Source: Fermentimonas sp. (GTDB lineage Bacteria; Bacteroidota; Bacteroidia; Bacteroidales; Dysgonomonadaceae). From it: 64,000 nt of DNA. The translations under genes and the position numbers were made by a program. Where the stretch lies: assembly GCA_028709385.1 (NCBI GenBank), contig JAQVXD010000003.1, positions 50,771 to 114,770 of the forward strand. Reading direction: 5' to 3'. This document shows positions 53,212 to 61,673 of the stretch, one piece after another. Each line of letters opens with the position of its first letter. Positions within the stretch are counted from its first letter, which is position 1. The notes under the pieces were generated by a model. That model was given only the letters and a program-made list of their open reading frames with translations, ran no database searches and had not been told where the DNA came from.

Positions 53212-54354
53212 ATGATAGATATATTAAAAGTGCCCTCTCCAAGCTATGTGATGGAGGAAGAGTTGCTGAGAAAGAACCTTGAATTAATTAAGTCGGTAAG
53301 TGATAGTACCGGAGTAGAAATAATCCTTGCATTCAAAGCTTTCGCAATGTGGAAGTCTTTCCCGATATTTCGTGAGTATATACAGCACTCCACGGCAAGT
53401 TCAGTTGCCGAAGCCCAGCTTGCATTTGAAGAGATGGGCAACTTAGCACATACTTATGCACCTGCATATACAGACGATGATTTTCCACTGTTTTTGAAAT
53501 ACAGCAGCCACATTACATTCAACTCATTATCTCAGTTTGAGCGTTACTATCCTGAAGTGACGTTATCAGGTAAAAATATAAAATGCGGACTGAGAGTCAA
53601 TCCGGAGTTCTCGGTTGTAGATACAGACCTCTATAATCCCAGCAGTCCGGGCTCCCGACTTGGTGTCACAGCTGCCCTGCTTGGTGATAAACTGCCTGAG
53701 GGGATTACAGGATTGCACATGCACAATCTATGCGAAAACAATTCATACGACCTTGAAAAGACATTAGAGGTTTTAGAAGATAAGTTTGGAAAATTCTTTG
53801 GCAGCATCGAGTGGCTTAATCTTGGCGGCGGTCATCTTATGACACATAAGGATTATAATATTAAACATCTGACTCGACTGCTGATCAATTTTAAAAAGAG
53901 ATACCCTCACCTGCACATAATAATGGAACCCGGCAGCGCTTTTGCATGGGAAACGGGAGTGCTGGTGGCTACTATAGCTGATATAGTAGAAAACAGCGGA
54001 GTGAAAACGGCAATGCTTAATGTCTCTTTTTCATGCCATATGCCCGATACACTCGAGATGCCCTACAAACCACGTATAAGGGGTGCTTATCAAGAGCCGG
54101 CAGAAGGTAAGCCAACATACCGGATGGGAGGGAACAGTTGTCTTAGCGGCGATTTTATGGGCGACTGGTCGTTTGACCATCCTCTGAAGATAGGTGACAG
54201 GATTGTTTTTGAGGATATGATACATTACACAACTGTTAAAACTACCATGTTTAATGGTGTTTCGCATCCATCAATCGGACTCTGGACCAAAGAAGGGGAG
54301 TTTAAATTATATCGTAAGTTTGGCTATGAGGATTATAAAAACCGAATGAGTTAA
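53212..54354 (+). CDS. nspC: Carboxynorspermidine/carboxyspermidine decarboxylase
   Basis: PLP-dependent alanine-racemase-fold decarboxylase, last step of the alternative (carboxy)spermidine pathway common in Bacteroidota. The 380 residues show the PLP lysine region ILAFKAFAMWKSFP, GLRVNPEFSVVDTDLYNP, GLHMHNLCENNSYD, EWLNLGGGHLMTHKDY and MEPGSAFAW, plus the active-site CLSGDFMGDW. The partner carboxyspermidine dehydrogenase is not in the window. It is downstream of the nitroreductase gene. Confidence 0.93.
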   Translation: MIDILKVPSPSYVMEEELLRKNLELIKSVSDSTGVEIILAFKAFAMWKSFPIFREYIQHSTASSVAEAQLAFEEMGNLAHTYAPAYTDDDFPLFLKYSSHITFNSLSQFERYYPEVTLSGKNIKCGLRVNPEFSVVDTDLYNPSSPGSRLGVTAALLGDKLPEGITGLHMHNLCENNSYDLEKTLEVLEDKFGKFFGSIEWLNLGGGHLMTHKDYNIKHLTRLLINFKKRYPHLHIIMEPGSAFAWETGVLVATIADIVENSGVKTAMLNVSFSCHMPDTLEMPYKPRIRGAYQEPAEGKPTYRMGGNSCLSGDFMGDWSFDHPLKIGDRIVFEDMIHYTTVKTTMFNGVSHPSIGLWTKEGEFKLYRKFGYEDYKNRMS

Positions 54355-54480
54355 GCGGACGATTTAATAAATAATGTAAGTTTTTTACTTATTGTTAAAC
54401 TATTTATAAGTTGCTGTTGTTTAATTGTCAAGTTTGTTAATATTATATTAGCAAAAATTATTAACTAAAAACACAACATT

Positions 54481-54723
54481 ATGGGATGGTTATGGTGGAT
54501 AATAATCGGTGCAATAGCCGGATGGCTTGCAGGTAAATTAATGAGAGGCGGAGGTTTTGGATTACTGGTAAATATTCTTGTAGGAATTGCCGGTGCAATT
54601 ATCGGAGGGTGGGTTTTCGGCCTGCTCGGTATAGCAACCAGCGGTATTATTGGAAGCCTTGTTACTGCCCTGGTGGGAGCAATTCTGTTACTTTGGATTA
54701 TATCTCTGTTCAAGCGGGCTTAG
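54481..54723 (+). CDS. GlsB/YeaQ/YmgE-family stress-response membrane protein
   Basis: An 80-residue, glycine-rich membrane protein of the transglycosylase-associated family. It has three hydrophobic segments: WLWWIIIGAIAGWLAGKLM, GLLVNILVGIAGAIIGGWVFG (in part) and the final ALVGAILLLWIISLF. The precise function is unknown; homologues are linked to general stress. It stands alone after a 126-bp AT-rich gap that holds a short TAAGT/ACTTA hairpin but no consensus promoter. Confidence 0.87.
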   Translation: MGWLWWIIIGAIAGWLAGKLMRGGGFGLLVNILVGIAGAIIGGWVFGLLGIATSGIIGSLVTALVGAILLLWIISLFKRA

Positions 54724-54795
54724 ATATTATCCCTTTAGAGAGAAGAAATGAAAGATCGATGCTTCAAAAAAGAGGTGTCGGTTTTTCTGTTTAAT

Positions 54796-55401
54796 ATGAA
54801 AAAGAGAGAGATAGGCATATTTTCCGGGTCATTTAACCCTATACATTACGGGCATTTGATACTGGCAAGTTATTTAAGTGAATTCACTTATCTTGAACAG
54901 GTCTGGTTTGTTGTTACACCTCACAACCCCCTTAAAGATTCCGCTGTTTTAATTGATGATGGTGCAAGGCTTCAGATGGTGAAGATGGCAGTTGAAGGCT
55001 ATGACAGGCTCTTGGCATCCGATGTGGAGTTCAACATGCCCCGTCCTTCGTTCACTGTTAATACATTAAAAAATTTGTCAGAGAAGTATGCTGATGTAAA
55101 CTTTACGCTAATCATCGGAGCTGACAATTGGGCAGTATTTGACCGCTGGAAAAATGCTTCTGAAATAATAAACAATTATAAAATACTTATCTATCCAAGA
55201 CTCGGAGTTGAGATTGTAATTCCTGAAATATACAGTCTTACCGTACATGAAGTTGACGCACCTGTAATTGAAGTTTCCTCTACATTTATACGCAAAAGTA
55301 TCAGTGAAGGAAAGAATATGCAGGCGTTCGTTCCGGCAAAAGTGTATGAATTTATAAAAGCAAACAGGCTCTATTTACTTTCAGAAACATCCGAGTCATA
55401 A
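54796..55401 (+). CDS. nadD: Nicotinate-nucleotide adenylyltransferase
   Basis: Forms deamido-NAD from nicotinate mononucleotide and ATP in NAD synthesis. From the ATG at 54796 it is 201 residues. FSGSFNPIHYGHL carries the HxGH nucleotidyl-transfer motif (H17-H20) and VSSTFIRKSI the second ATP-binding ISSTxIR motif. A further upstream ATG (54748) adds 16 residues without family support. Its last 31 bp overlap the convergent TPR gene. Confidence 0.94.
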   Translation: MKKREIGIFSGSFNPIHYGHLILASYLSEFTYLEQVWFVVTPHNPLKDSAVLIDDGARLQMVKMAVEGYDRLLASDVEFNMPRPSFTVNTLKNLSEKYADVNFTLIIGADNWAVFDRWKNASEIINNYKILIYPRLGVEIVIPEIYSLTVHEVDAPVIEVSSTFIRKSISEGKNMQAFVPAKVYEFIKANRLYLLSETSES

Positions 55402-57602
55402 AGCATTTTGTCGACTATAACAGGCAAAATATCTGTATCTACACCAGCCTCCTGCAATTCATCAACATCATCTTGCAGCATTCTTAGGAAGGTAGTGAAA
55501 CTACCGGCCTCTTTAAGGGACTGCTCGTATAATTTTACAGCATTGCTGTTATTTGAGAGGCAAAGCTCAACATGCCCGGCATTAAGAAAATCATGCGTGT
55601 TAGGTTTATTTTCCAGAATGCGCGAATAATATCTCTGGGCTATATCAAACTTCCTCGACAGAAATGCACACCATGCAATTGATCTCCATGCACGTGTATT
55701 ATTATTGTCAATCAGTTCTACTTTGAAATAGTAGTTGAGAGCCTCATCATACTGTTTCAGTTCAAGGTAGCAATGCCCGATATTAAGCTGAATATTAAGA
55801 TCCTCAGGTCTGAACTGTTCCAGCCGGCGGTAATACTCCAATGCAGTATCGGTTTCTTTCAGAACCCTGTAACAGTGTGCTATGCGGTTTAGCAGCCAAG
55901 TATTGTTGTCCTCAATCAAATCGGCATGCAGATATGCATCAAGCGCTCCTCTTATATCAGCAGTCATCTGTTTGCAAAATCCAATTTTTTGCCACACCTC
56001 GCTCTTTGCAGGCACCATTTCTGCAAGCATATTATATGCACTGAGAGCTTCAGGGAAGTTGTTTTTCTCGAAATAATAAAGAGCAATTTTCTCCATATGA
56101 CGGGGTTGCTTAACTATCGACTGAAATGCCTCTATCTCGTGATAATTAAGAGGAAGATTAAATATGTCAGTGAAATCGGACTTACGGGCATATAACTTAA
56201 AGAAACGATACAGGTCCTGAATATACTGTTTTATTACAGTCTCCTCTTTTTGATGAGGGTTTAGAGTAAGCTCCTCCTCCTTCATGTTTTTTATCTCATC
56301 ACCTTCAGCACCAAGCTGATTAATCATCATGCTGCGGTATTGTTCAGGCATCATCATAATGCTGAAAGAAAGTGAGTACTTATCAGAGTTACACATCAGA
56401 GAAGAGCCCAGCATTGTTTCAATTAGCTGATTGCCCTCTTGTTGATTGCTGAACATTTTCTGTAAACTGCTATGCTGCGGATCAAAAGGTAGAAACCAGT
56501 TGCTCATTTCACGAAAGAACGGATAGTTTTTGAGGTTCGAGAAGGTAGAGTGAAAAACGTCTGCACCCTCGAGCTGAAGATTTGAGAACTCCTGCAATTT
56601 GTCGGTTAAACCACTCTCGTCCAGTATTTTTTGCCATTCCGGGTTCTTTTCATCCAATCCGCTTTCGCCCATCCACTCATCAAGTTTAATCTTCTTGCCG
56701 ATCATGGGACTCAGTTTCATCATCTCAGGTATGATCTCTTCAGTAAGTCTTTTTGTGATCTTCTCAGTTTCATGCGCCTGAATAAATCCAATAATAGTAG
56801 TCATAAACCGGCGGCTAAAGTCAGTATCATCAGAAAGCAATTTTAGTCTGTCGATACATTCAGGATACAGATGCCACCTTTTTCTGTAGATCTGAAAAAT
56901 CGGTATAATACCTGTAATTGCACGTGTAGCGATTTCCACATCAGGATTGCGGCATACGTCAAGCATAAAAAGCACCTTTGCAGCATCAAAGCGTTGCATG
57001 ATGTTGAGTGTGAGTGCCGATATAAGCATACATTTGTCATTCACCGGAATTACCTCGTCATCAATAAAGCTGTGGAGCGATTTAATAAGATCCGGATTTG
57101 CCCTGGGAGAAACAAATACAGTATAAAACATGTCACTCAAGCTGTTTTCATGAACAGCAGCATTTTGTCTCTTGCGCGATTCTTTTTCAGGACCATCATC
57201 CAGCAGTTCAAGAAAAGAGGATGTGTCCGACTGTTTAATAATAATATCCCTGTATTCATCAACTGAGACGGGAGTGCGCACATTCATTAATCTCACTCTC
57301 TCGAAGAAAACAGAAGTGCTGTCTCTTATCAGCAGGCTTTCAGCAGTATCATCAGTTATAGTGTAAATATCGCGAAAAAGCTTATCATATATTTTATGTT
57401 GTTCAGGATCACCCTTACCCTCAACAAGGTAATGGAGCATGTATTTGTAGTTGGTTTCCAGTTCATCAATCTTTTCAGAAATAGTCCAGTTCTGCTGCAT
57501 TTCATTTAGCTCTTTTACGCTGTCGATTGCATGCTTCAACTGTCTGTCTTCAATATAATCGTGAATTTCTTTTATTCTGCTGTTTACTTCATTTGGACTC
57601 AT
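55371..57602 (-). CDS. Large tetratricopeptide-repeat protein, cytoplasmic
   Basis: A 743-residue protein without signal peptide. The first 480 residues are helical and of unknown fold. The C-terminal part (about 500-720) consists of canonical TPRs, for example ALYYFEKNNFPEALSAYNML, AHCYRVLKETDTALEYYRRL and GHCYLELKQYDEALNYYFKV. It is the last gene of an operon DUF4922-serB-USP-TPR (8 bp after the USP gene), and may form a scaffold with the stress protein (inference). Its 3' end overlaps nadD by 31 bp. Confidence 0.82.
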   Translation of the reverse strand: MSPNEVNSRIKEIHDYIEDRQLKHAIDSVKELNEMQQNWTISEKIDELETNYKYMLHYLVEGKGDPEQHKIYDKLFRDIYTITDDTAESLLIRDSTSVFFERVRLMNVRTPVSVDEYRDIIIKQSDTSSFLELLDDGPEKESRKRQNAAVHENSLSDMFYTVFVSPRANPDLIKSLHSFIDDEVIPVNDKCMLISALTLNIMQRFDAAKVLFMLDVCRNPDVEIATRAITGIIPIFQIYRKRWHLYPECIDRLKLLSDDTDFSRRFMTTIIGFIQAHETEKITKRLTEEIIPEMMKLSPMIGKKIKLDEWMGESGLDEKNPEWQKILDESGLTDKLQEFSNLQLEGADVFHSTFSNLKNYPFFREMSNWFLPFDPQHSSLQKMFSNQQEGNQLIETMLGSSLMCNSDKYSLSFSIMMMPEQYRSMMINQLGAEGDEIKNMKEEELTLNPHQKEETVIKQYIQDLYRFFKLYARKSDFTDIFNLPLNYHEIEAFQSIVKQPRHMEKIALYYFEKNNFPEALSAYNMLAEMVPAKSEVWQKIGFCKQMTADIRGALDAYLHADLIEDNNTWLLNRIAHCYRVLKETDTALEYYRRLEQFRPEDLNIQLNIGHCYLELKQYDEALNYYFKVELIDNNNTRAWRSIAWCAFLSRKFDIAQRYYSRILENKPNTHDFLNAGHVELCLSNNSNAVKLYEQSLKEAGSFTTFLRMLQDDVDELQEAGVDTDILPVIVDKMLYDSDVSESK

Positions 57603-57610
57603 AAATGCCT

Positions 57611-58465
57611 TTATGTTGTTTTTTCTTTAACTATCAGTGTTGACGGAAGTGCCTCTATCCATGGCAGGGAGGTGCATATCAATTTATTCCACCCGTCTAT
57701 ACCGATAATACAAAGATCCTGTTTCATAATAAAATCTTTATCAATTTTTTTATTGTCATCCCATAAATACATTCTCTCATCTGCTTTCTTTACATACGAT
57801 TGATAAAGTTTCTGCATCTTAGGATTTGATTCAATGGCACCAATTGCGTCCCAGACCATTAGCTCAACATTCTCTTTTTGAGCAAAACGTATTGTTGTGA
57901 AAGGAATAGCATGAATATCATTTGTACTTAATATTGGCACAAATATTTTTTCAATACGCTTCAAGTTGTTGTAAATAAACAAACCTGTTGAAATAGGGTT
58001 CAAATCAAGCAGAGAAGAAATGTCGCTCAATAATTTTGACTCTTTATCTGTAAACTGCTCCAGGATGTATGCCTCAGAATTAGTAGGATCACTCTTTAGT
58101 TTGCTGTACCTTTTATATATCTCGGGGGTTAAAATATTACTACCGATTCCAACCAGAAGTAAGTTACTGTTTTGCTCTTTCGAAACTTTCAGAATCTCAG
58201 ACACATAATCATCATACTTTCTGGCAAAATAGCGTATAGTAAGCTTGCTCTTATCTATAATATCTATAAAGTCGTTTAATTGAGTCTGATTTTCATTCTC
58301 ATCCTCATTCTCATCAATGAGATGCAGGAATGTGGCAGAGGACTTCTCAGATCTGGAATTCGCAAAATATACTGCCATGTTGCTTAATGTCCGGCCAATT
58401 TCAGCATCTGTGAAACAGACCAGAACATTAACAGGTTTTTTTAATAAGCTTTCAACGGAATCCAT
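57611..58465 (-). CDS. Universal-stress-protein-like protein
   Basis: A 284-residue soluble protein with two alpha/beta Rossmann-like halves: the first starts VNVLVCFTDAEIGRTLSNMA and includes SNLLLVGIGSNIL; the second starts RIEKIFVPILSTNDIHAIPF. This resembles USP domains and the cytosolic tails of cation/proton antiporters in Bacteroidota, but no membrane segment is present. The ATP-binding glycine motif is not clearly intact. A low-complexity DENEDENEN stretch lies near residue 52. It is the third gene of the DUF4922-serB-USP-TPR operon. Confidence 0.65.
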   Translation of the reverse strand: MDSVESLLKKPVNVLVCFTDAEIGRTLSNMAVYFANSRSEKSSATFLHLIDENEDENENQTQLNDFIDIIDKSKLTIRYFARKYDDYVSEILKVSKEQNSNLLLVGIGSNILTPEIYKRYSKLKSDPTNSEAYILEQFTDKESKLLSDISSLLDLNPISTGLFIYNNLKRIEKIFVPILSTNDIHAIPFTTIRFAQKENVELMVWDAIGAIESNPKMQKLYQSYVKKADERMYLWDDNKKIDKDFIMKQDLCIIGIDGWNKLICTSLPWIEALPSTLIVKEKTT

Positions 58466-58488
58466 GTGTGTGTTTTTTTATTACAGCC

Positions 58489-59721
58489 TTATCCATTCAG
58501 CATTTCACTGTCGAGCATCGAATCTTTATAACCCAAAAAGTATAATATACCGTCGATACCAACAGACGAGAGTGATTGCTTTGCATTTTGTATCACTTTT
58601 GGTTTTGCATGAAAAGCAATTCCAAGACCTGCTATACCCAACATTGGAAGGTCGTTTGCACCATCTCCTACAGCTACAGTCTGCCTTATATCAATTTTCT
58701 CAACCTGTGCTATTAGCGACAACAATTCAGCCTTCTTCTTACCTGTAATTATATCTCCCAGATAGTTGCCGGTAAGTTTCCCGTTTACTATCTCAAGTTC
58801 ATTTGCATACATGTAGTCAAAACCATACTTATCTTTAAGGTAGTTGCCGAAATAGGTGAAACCACCCGAAAGAATAGCTGTTTTGAAACCAACCTTCTGC
58901 AGCACTTTCATAAGCCTTCCAAGTCCTTCAGTAATTGGCAGGTTTTCTGCAACCTCTTTAAGAACAGATGCATCAAGACCTTTCAGCAGTTTAATACGCT
59001 GTTTGAAGCTCTCCTCAAAATCGATATCTCCATGCATAGCTGACTCAGTAATTGCCTTGACTTTATCACCAACCCCGGCTCTTATGGCAAGCTCATCAAT
59101 CACCTCAGTCTGTATAAGTGTTGAGTCCATATCAAAGCATATAAGCCTTCGCATGCGCCTGAACATACTCTCTTCCTGAAATGATATGTCGAAATTTAGT
59201 TTTGATGAGAGTTCGAGAAACGACTGCTGCATTTTCTGCCTGTCGATGGGGGTACCGCGAACCGAAAGTTCAACACAAGACTTGGCAGCACGTTGCTTTT
59301 CATCAAGCGGTATACGCCCTGTTAGTCTGATCATGTTGTCGATATTCAGATTTTGATCTGCAATGATCCTCGACACTGCGGCAATCTGTTCCGCCGTTAG
59401 AATTCTTCCCAAGAGTGTAATGATGTATCTGTTCTTCCCCTGCATCATCACCCAGTTTGAATATCTTTCGGCTGAAATGGGAGAAAAACGTATGTTTACA
59501 TCCATTTCGTATGCTTTAAAAAGCAGATCCTTCAGTATCTCGCCCGAGTTGTTGTGCATCGATTTGAAAAGAATGCCTATTGCCACATTCCTGTGGATAT
59601 CAGATTGACCGATATCCAGTATAAAAGCACCATGTTTTGCAAGAATCTCGGTTAAAGCTGCAGTTAATCCCGGTTTATCCTCACCGTTAATATTTGCTAA
59701 TATGATTTCTGAATTTTCCAT
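58489..59721 (-). CDS. serB: Phosphoserine phosphatase with N-terminal ACT-like domains
   Basis: Last step of serine synthesis. The 410 residues start with two ACT-like regulatory domains (about 5-80 and 97-175), which usually bind amino acids. The HAD catalytic domain follows, with FDMDSTLIQTE (nucleophile D197, acid D199), ILSGGFTYFG, GKKAELL and the Mg-binding VGDGANDLPML. It lies 17 bp after the DUF4922 gene and 23 bp before the USP gene. Confidence 0.94.
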   Translation of the reverse strand: MENSEIILANINGEDKPGLTAALTEILAKHGAFILDIGQSDIHRNVAIGILFKSMHNNSGEILKDLLFKAYEMDVNIRFSPISAERYSNWVMMQGKNRYIITLLGRILTAEQIAAVSRIIADQNLNIDNMIRLTGRIPLDEKQRAAKSCVELSVRGTPIDRQKMQQSFLELSSKLNFDISFQEESMFRRMRRLICFDMDSTLIQTEVIDELAIRAGVGDKVKAITESAMHGDIDFEESFKQRIKLLKGLDASVLKEVAENLPITEGLGRLMKVLQKVGFKTAILSGGFTYFGNYLKDKYGFDYMYANELEIVNGKLTGNYLGDIITGKKKAELLSLIAQVEKIDIRQTVAVGDGANDLPMLGIAGLGIAFHAKPKVIQNAKQSLSSVGIDGILYFLGYKDSMLDSEMLNG

Positions 59722-59738
59722 TTAAACATGTTTTTTAA

Positions 59739-60581
59739 TCACATAATTGGCAAAGATACCTGAAAATAGATATCTTCAATATCCTGTTTTTCAATTTTAT
59801 TAAAATCTTCCTCTCTCACAGTGATGAAAAGTCCTGCCATATCCAGGGCACCCGGACTTACAAGCATCTTTTTACTGCCTTCATCAAAGTACTGCTTTGG
59901 GCGATGTGCTTTTCGGGGGAAAATATGAATCTTGTAATTGTTATCCTCTACAAAAGTGATTACGTTGAGCATGGGCTCTTCTTCATCTGGCTGAAGTGAA
60001 CGAAGAAATTGATATACTTCTTCAAAAAGTTCAACAGATTCAGAGATAGTTGAACCCTCTATTATAAAGCATGAACGCAATTCGTTATCACCCTGTGTCA
60101 GTTCAGGAGTTTTAAGACCTGCCTGAAGATGAAAATGATCTGGTGCAGAAGCACCACTTTTCGGCCCGTTATAAAAAACTATATAATCGGGCAGTTTTTC
60201 GGAAAGAGAAAGCATTTCTCCAATTTTGTGCCGAATACGTTGAGGCACATGCGAAAAAAGAGGTATGGTGATATGGTTACTTAATATAGGGAAAGGATTG
60301 CAAAGAATTATGTATTTATCTAAAAATGTGATTCCCTTTTGTTCAGCCGGCCGGTTTTGTTCACACAGGAAACAGGGTCTCTCTTCGATATGATGCTTAT
60401 CGATATTAGCCCCCGTTGATGTTATTCTTGAAGGATTGAACTGGACCTTCACTGATATGTTGTCTCCCCAGTTAAATTGCTTAATCTTAACATCTTCAAG
60501 ATTACGAATAGCTTCTTCCAGTTTTGGCCATTCATCTTTCTGAGTAGAGAAAAGATTTTCGATATCGTTTTGTAAGTTCAT
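59739..60581 (-). CDS. DUF4922 protein, HIT/GalT-like
   Basis: A 280-residue protein. DHFHLQAG near residue 150 resembles the HxHxQ active-site triad of the HIT/GalT nucleotidyltransferase superfamily. RPCFLCEQNRP (a possible zinc CxxC) and NHITIPLFSHVPQRI are arranged as in GalT and GDP-galactose phosphorylase relatives. I recognise it as the Bacteroidota family DUF4922; the substrate is unknown. It is the first gene of the operon with serB, which may suggest a link to phosphorylated metabolites, but this is inference. The -7 box is at 60604-60611. Confidence 0.75.
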   Translation of the reverse strand: MNLQNDIENLFSTQKDEWPKLEEAIRNLEDVKIKQFNWGDNISVKVQFNPSRITSTGANIDKHHIEERPCFLCEQNRPAEQKGITFLDKYIILCNPFPILSNHITIPLFSHVPQRIRHKIGEMLSLSEKLPDYIVFYNGPKSGASAPDHFHLQAGLKTPELTQGDNELRSCFIIEGSTISESVELFEEVYQFLRSLQPDEEEPMLNVITFVEDNNYKIHIFPRKAHRPKQYFDEGSKKMLVSPGALDMAGLFITVREEDFNKIEKQDIEDIYFQVSLPIM

Positions 60582-60603
60582 TTATACATTTTTTTAGTAG
60601 AAA

Positions 60604-60611
60604 CAAAGATA
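60604..60611 (-). promoter_or_regulatory. -7 box (TATCTTTG) for the DUF4922-serB operon
   Basis: Minus-strand TATCTTTG 22 bp before the DUF4922 ATG. A minus-strand TTG sits 25 nt further upstream (60637-60639), slightly beyond the normal spacing. Confidence 0.45.
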
Positions 60612-60628
60612 AGGATAATTTTTACTAT

Positions 60629-60656
60629 TTGGTTATCAAGATTTTTTATACCTTTG
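60629..60656 (+). promoter_or_regulatory. Promoter of the DUF4348 gene (TTG-N17-TACCTTTG)
   Basis: TTG at 60629-60631, 17 nt, TACCTTTG at 60649-60656, giving a leader of about 36 nt. It is interleaved with the divergent DUF4922 promoter in a 117-bp region. Confidence 0.55.
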
Positions 60657-60698
60657 TAAGACAAAAGAGAGGTTACTCAATTTACTATTTTATAACAA

Positions 60699-61175
60699 AT
60701 GAAAAGAACAGCTGTTTTAATTTCCTGCATCATATTTATATTTTTTATTTCTTGTACTCAAAACAGAGATGAAAAGAGTACTGATACAGGTAAGGAAGTA
60801 GCTGAGTCGGTTGATGTTGCAGAAGTAGAGATTGAGGAATTTAGTGAGTTTGTTGAAAAATTCAGTCAGGAAGAGTCATTTCAATTACAGAGGATTAAAT
60901 TCCCAATAAGTGTTATTGTTCCTGATACCGGCACTGAGGGAATGGCACAGGTGAAAGAATTAATTGGCAGATATGAATGGGAGCAGCTTGACCTAAGCTA
61001 TGACAGCACATTTTTAACTCGCCCGTTCGATCAGTATTACCAGGTTGTGCGTTTCATCAATGATACTGCAGTTGTTGAGATAAGAGGCATCGATAACGGT
61101 ATTTTCGCAGATTATTACTTCGAACTTATAGATAATAAGTGGTATCTGGTAACCCTTTATGAAGCTTCCTTTTAG
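60699..61175 (+). CDS. DUF4348 lipoprotein
   Basis: A 158-residue predicted lipoprotein: hydrophobic signal ending FISC (C19), then an acidic linker and the DUF4348-like domain starting EFSEFVEKFSQEESFQLQRI and including KFPISVIVPD. The domain ends in beta strands (YYFELIDNKWYLVTLYEAS), reminiscent of the NTF2/cystatin-like folds. The family is Bacteroidota-specific and of unknown function. It is a single gene whose stop lies 12 bp before the convergent cdd gene. Confidence 0.78.
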   Translation: MKRTAVLISCIIFIFFISCTQNRDEKSTDTGKEVAESVDVAEVEIEEFSEFVEKFSQEESFQLQRIKFPISVIVPDTGTEGMAQVKELIGRYEWEQLDLSYDSTFLTRPFDQYYQVVRFINDTAVVEIRGIDNGIFADYYFELIDNKWYLVTLYEASF

Positions 61176-61187
61176 CAGTTGACGCTA

Positions 61188-61667
61188 TTATTTCAGCATT
61201 TCATCACCAAAGCTTAGCGGTAAAATATCTTTTATACTGCTGATTACATATACTGCATCTGAGCTGCACATCATCACTTTCATAGGTGAATTAAATCTGT
61301 TCTCAGCTTCAAGAAGTACCTGCCTGCATGCACCGCAAGGTGTGATTACGTCTTTTGTGAAATTACCGTTATTCCATGCGGCTATAGCGATAGCTTCTAT
61401 TTTCTGGTCGGGGTATTTTGAATGAGCATAGAAGGTTGCAGTCCTTTCTGCACATAATCCCGAGGGATATGCTGCATTCTCCTGATTGTTGCCTGTGATT
61501 ATTTCACCATTGGCCAACAGGGCAGCAGCACCCACGTGGAACTCAGAATAGGGAGCATATGAGTTTAATGTTGCACTTTTGGCTGCATCAATAAGTTTTT
61601 TTTCGATATCAGAGCACTCCTCTATCGGATAAACAGCTATCTTTGTGGATAAATTGATTTCTTTCAT
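61188..61667 (-). CDS. cdd: Cytidine deaminase
   Basis: Converts cytidine or deoxycytidine to uridine in pyrimidine salvage. The 159-residue homotetrameric type is shown by SEFHVGAAALLANGEI, the zinc site GLCAERTA and PCGACRQVL, and TGNNQENAAYPS. Its ATG (61667) lies only 6 bp from the divergent glucosaminidase ATG (61674), so its leader and promoter must sit within that gene. A minus-strand TATATTTG box is at 61691-61698. Confidence 0.94.
   Translation of the reverse strand: MKEINLSTKIAVYPIEECSDIEKKLIDAAKSATLNSYAPYSEFHVGAAALLANGEIITGNNQENAAYPSGLCAERTATFYAHSKYPDQKIEAIAIAAWNNGNFTKDVITPCGACRQVLLEAENRFNSPMKVMMCSSDAVYVISSIKDILPLSFGDEMLK
61638..61645 (+). promoter_or_regulatory. -7 box (TATCTTTG) for the glucosaminidase gene, inside cdd
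   Basis: Perfect TAnnTTTG match on the plus strand, antisense to the 5' coding end of cdd, 28 bp before the glucosaminidase ATG. No TTG at -33. Confidence 0.4.
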
Positions 61668-61673
61668 ATCATA

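Noticed and set aside
58270..58320. Hexamer-like repeat (CATTCTCATC...) in the USP gene
   Set aside because: It simply encodes an Asp/Glu/Asn low-complexity stretch; too short and imperfect to count as a CRISPR or functional repeat.
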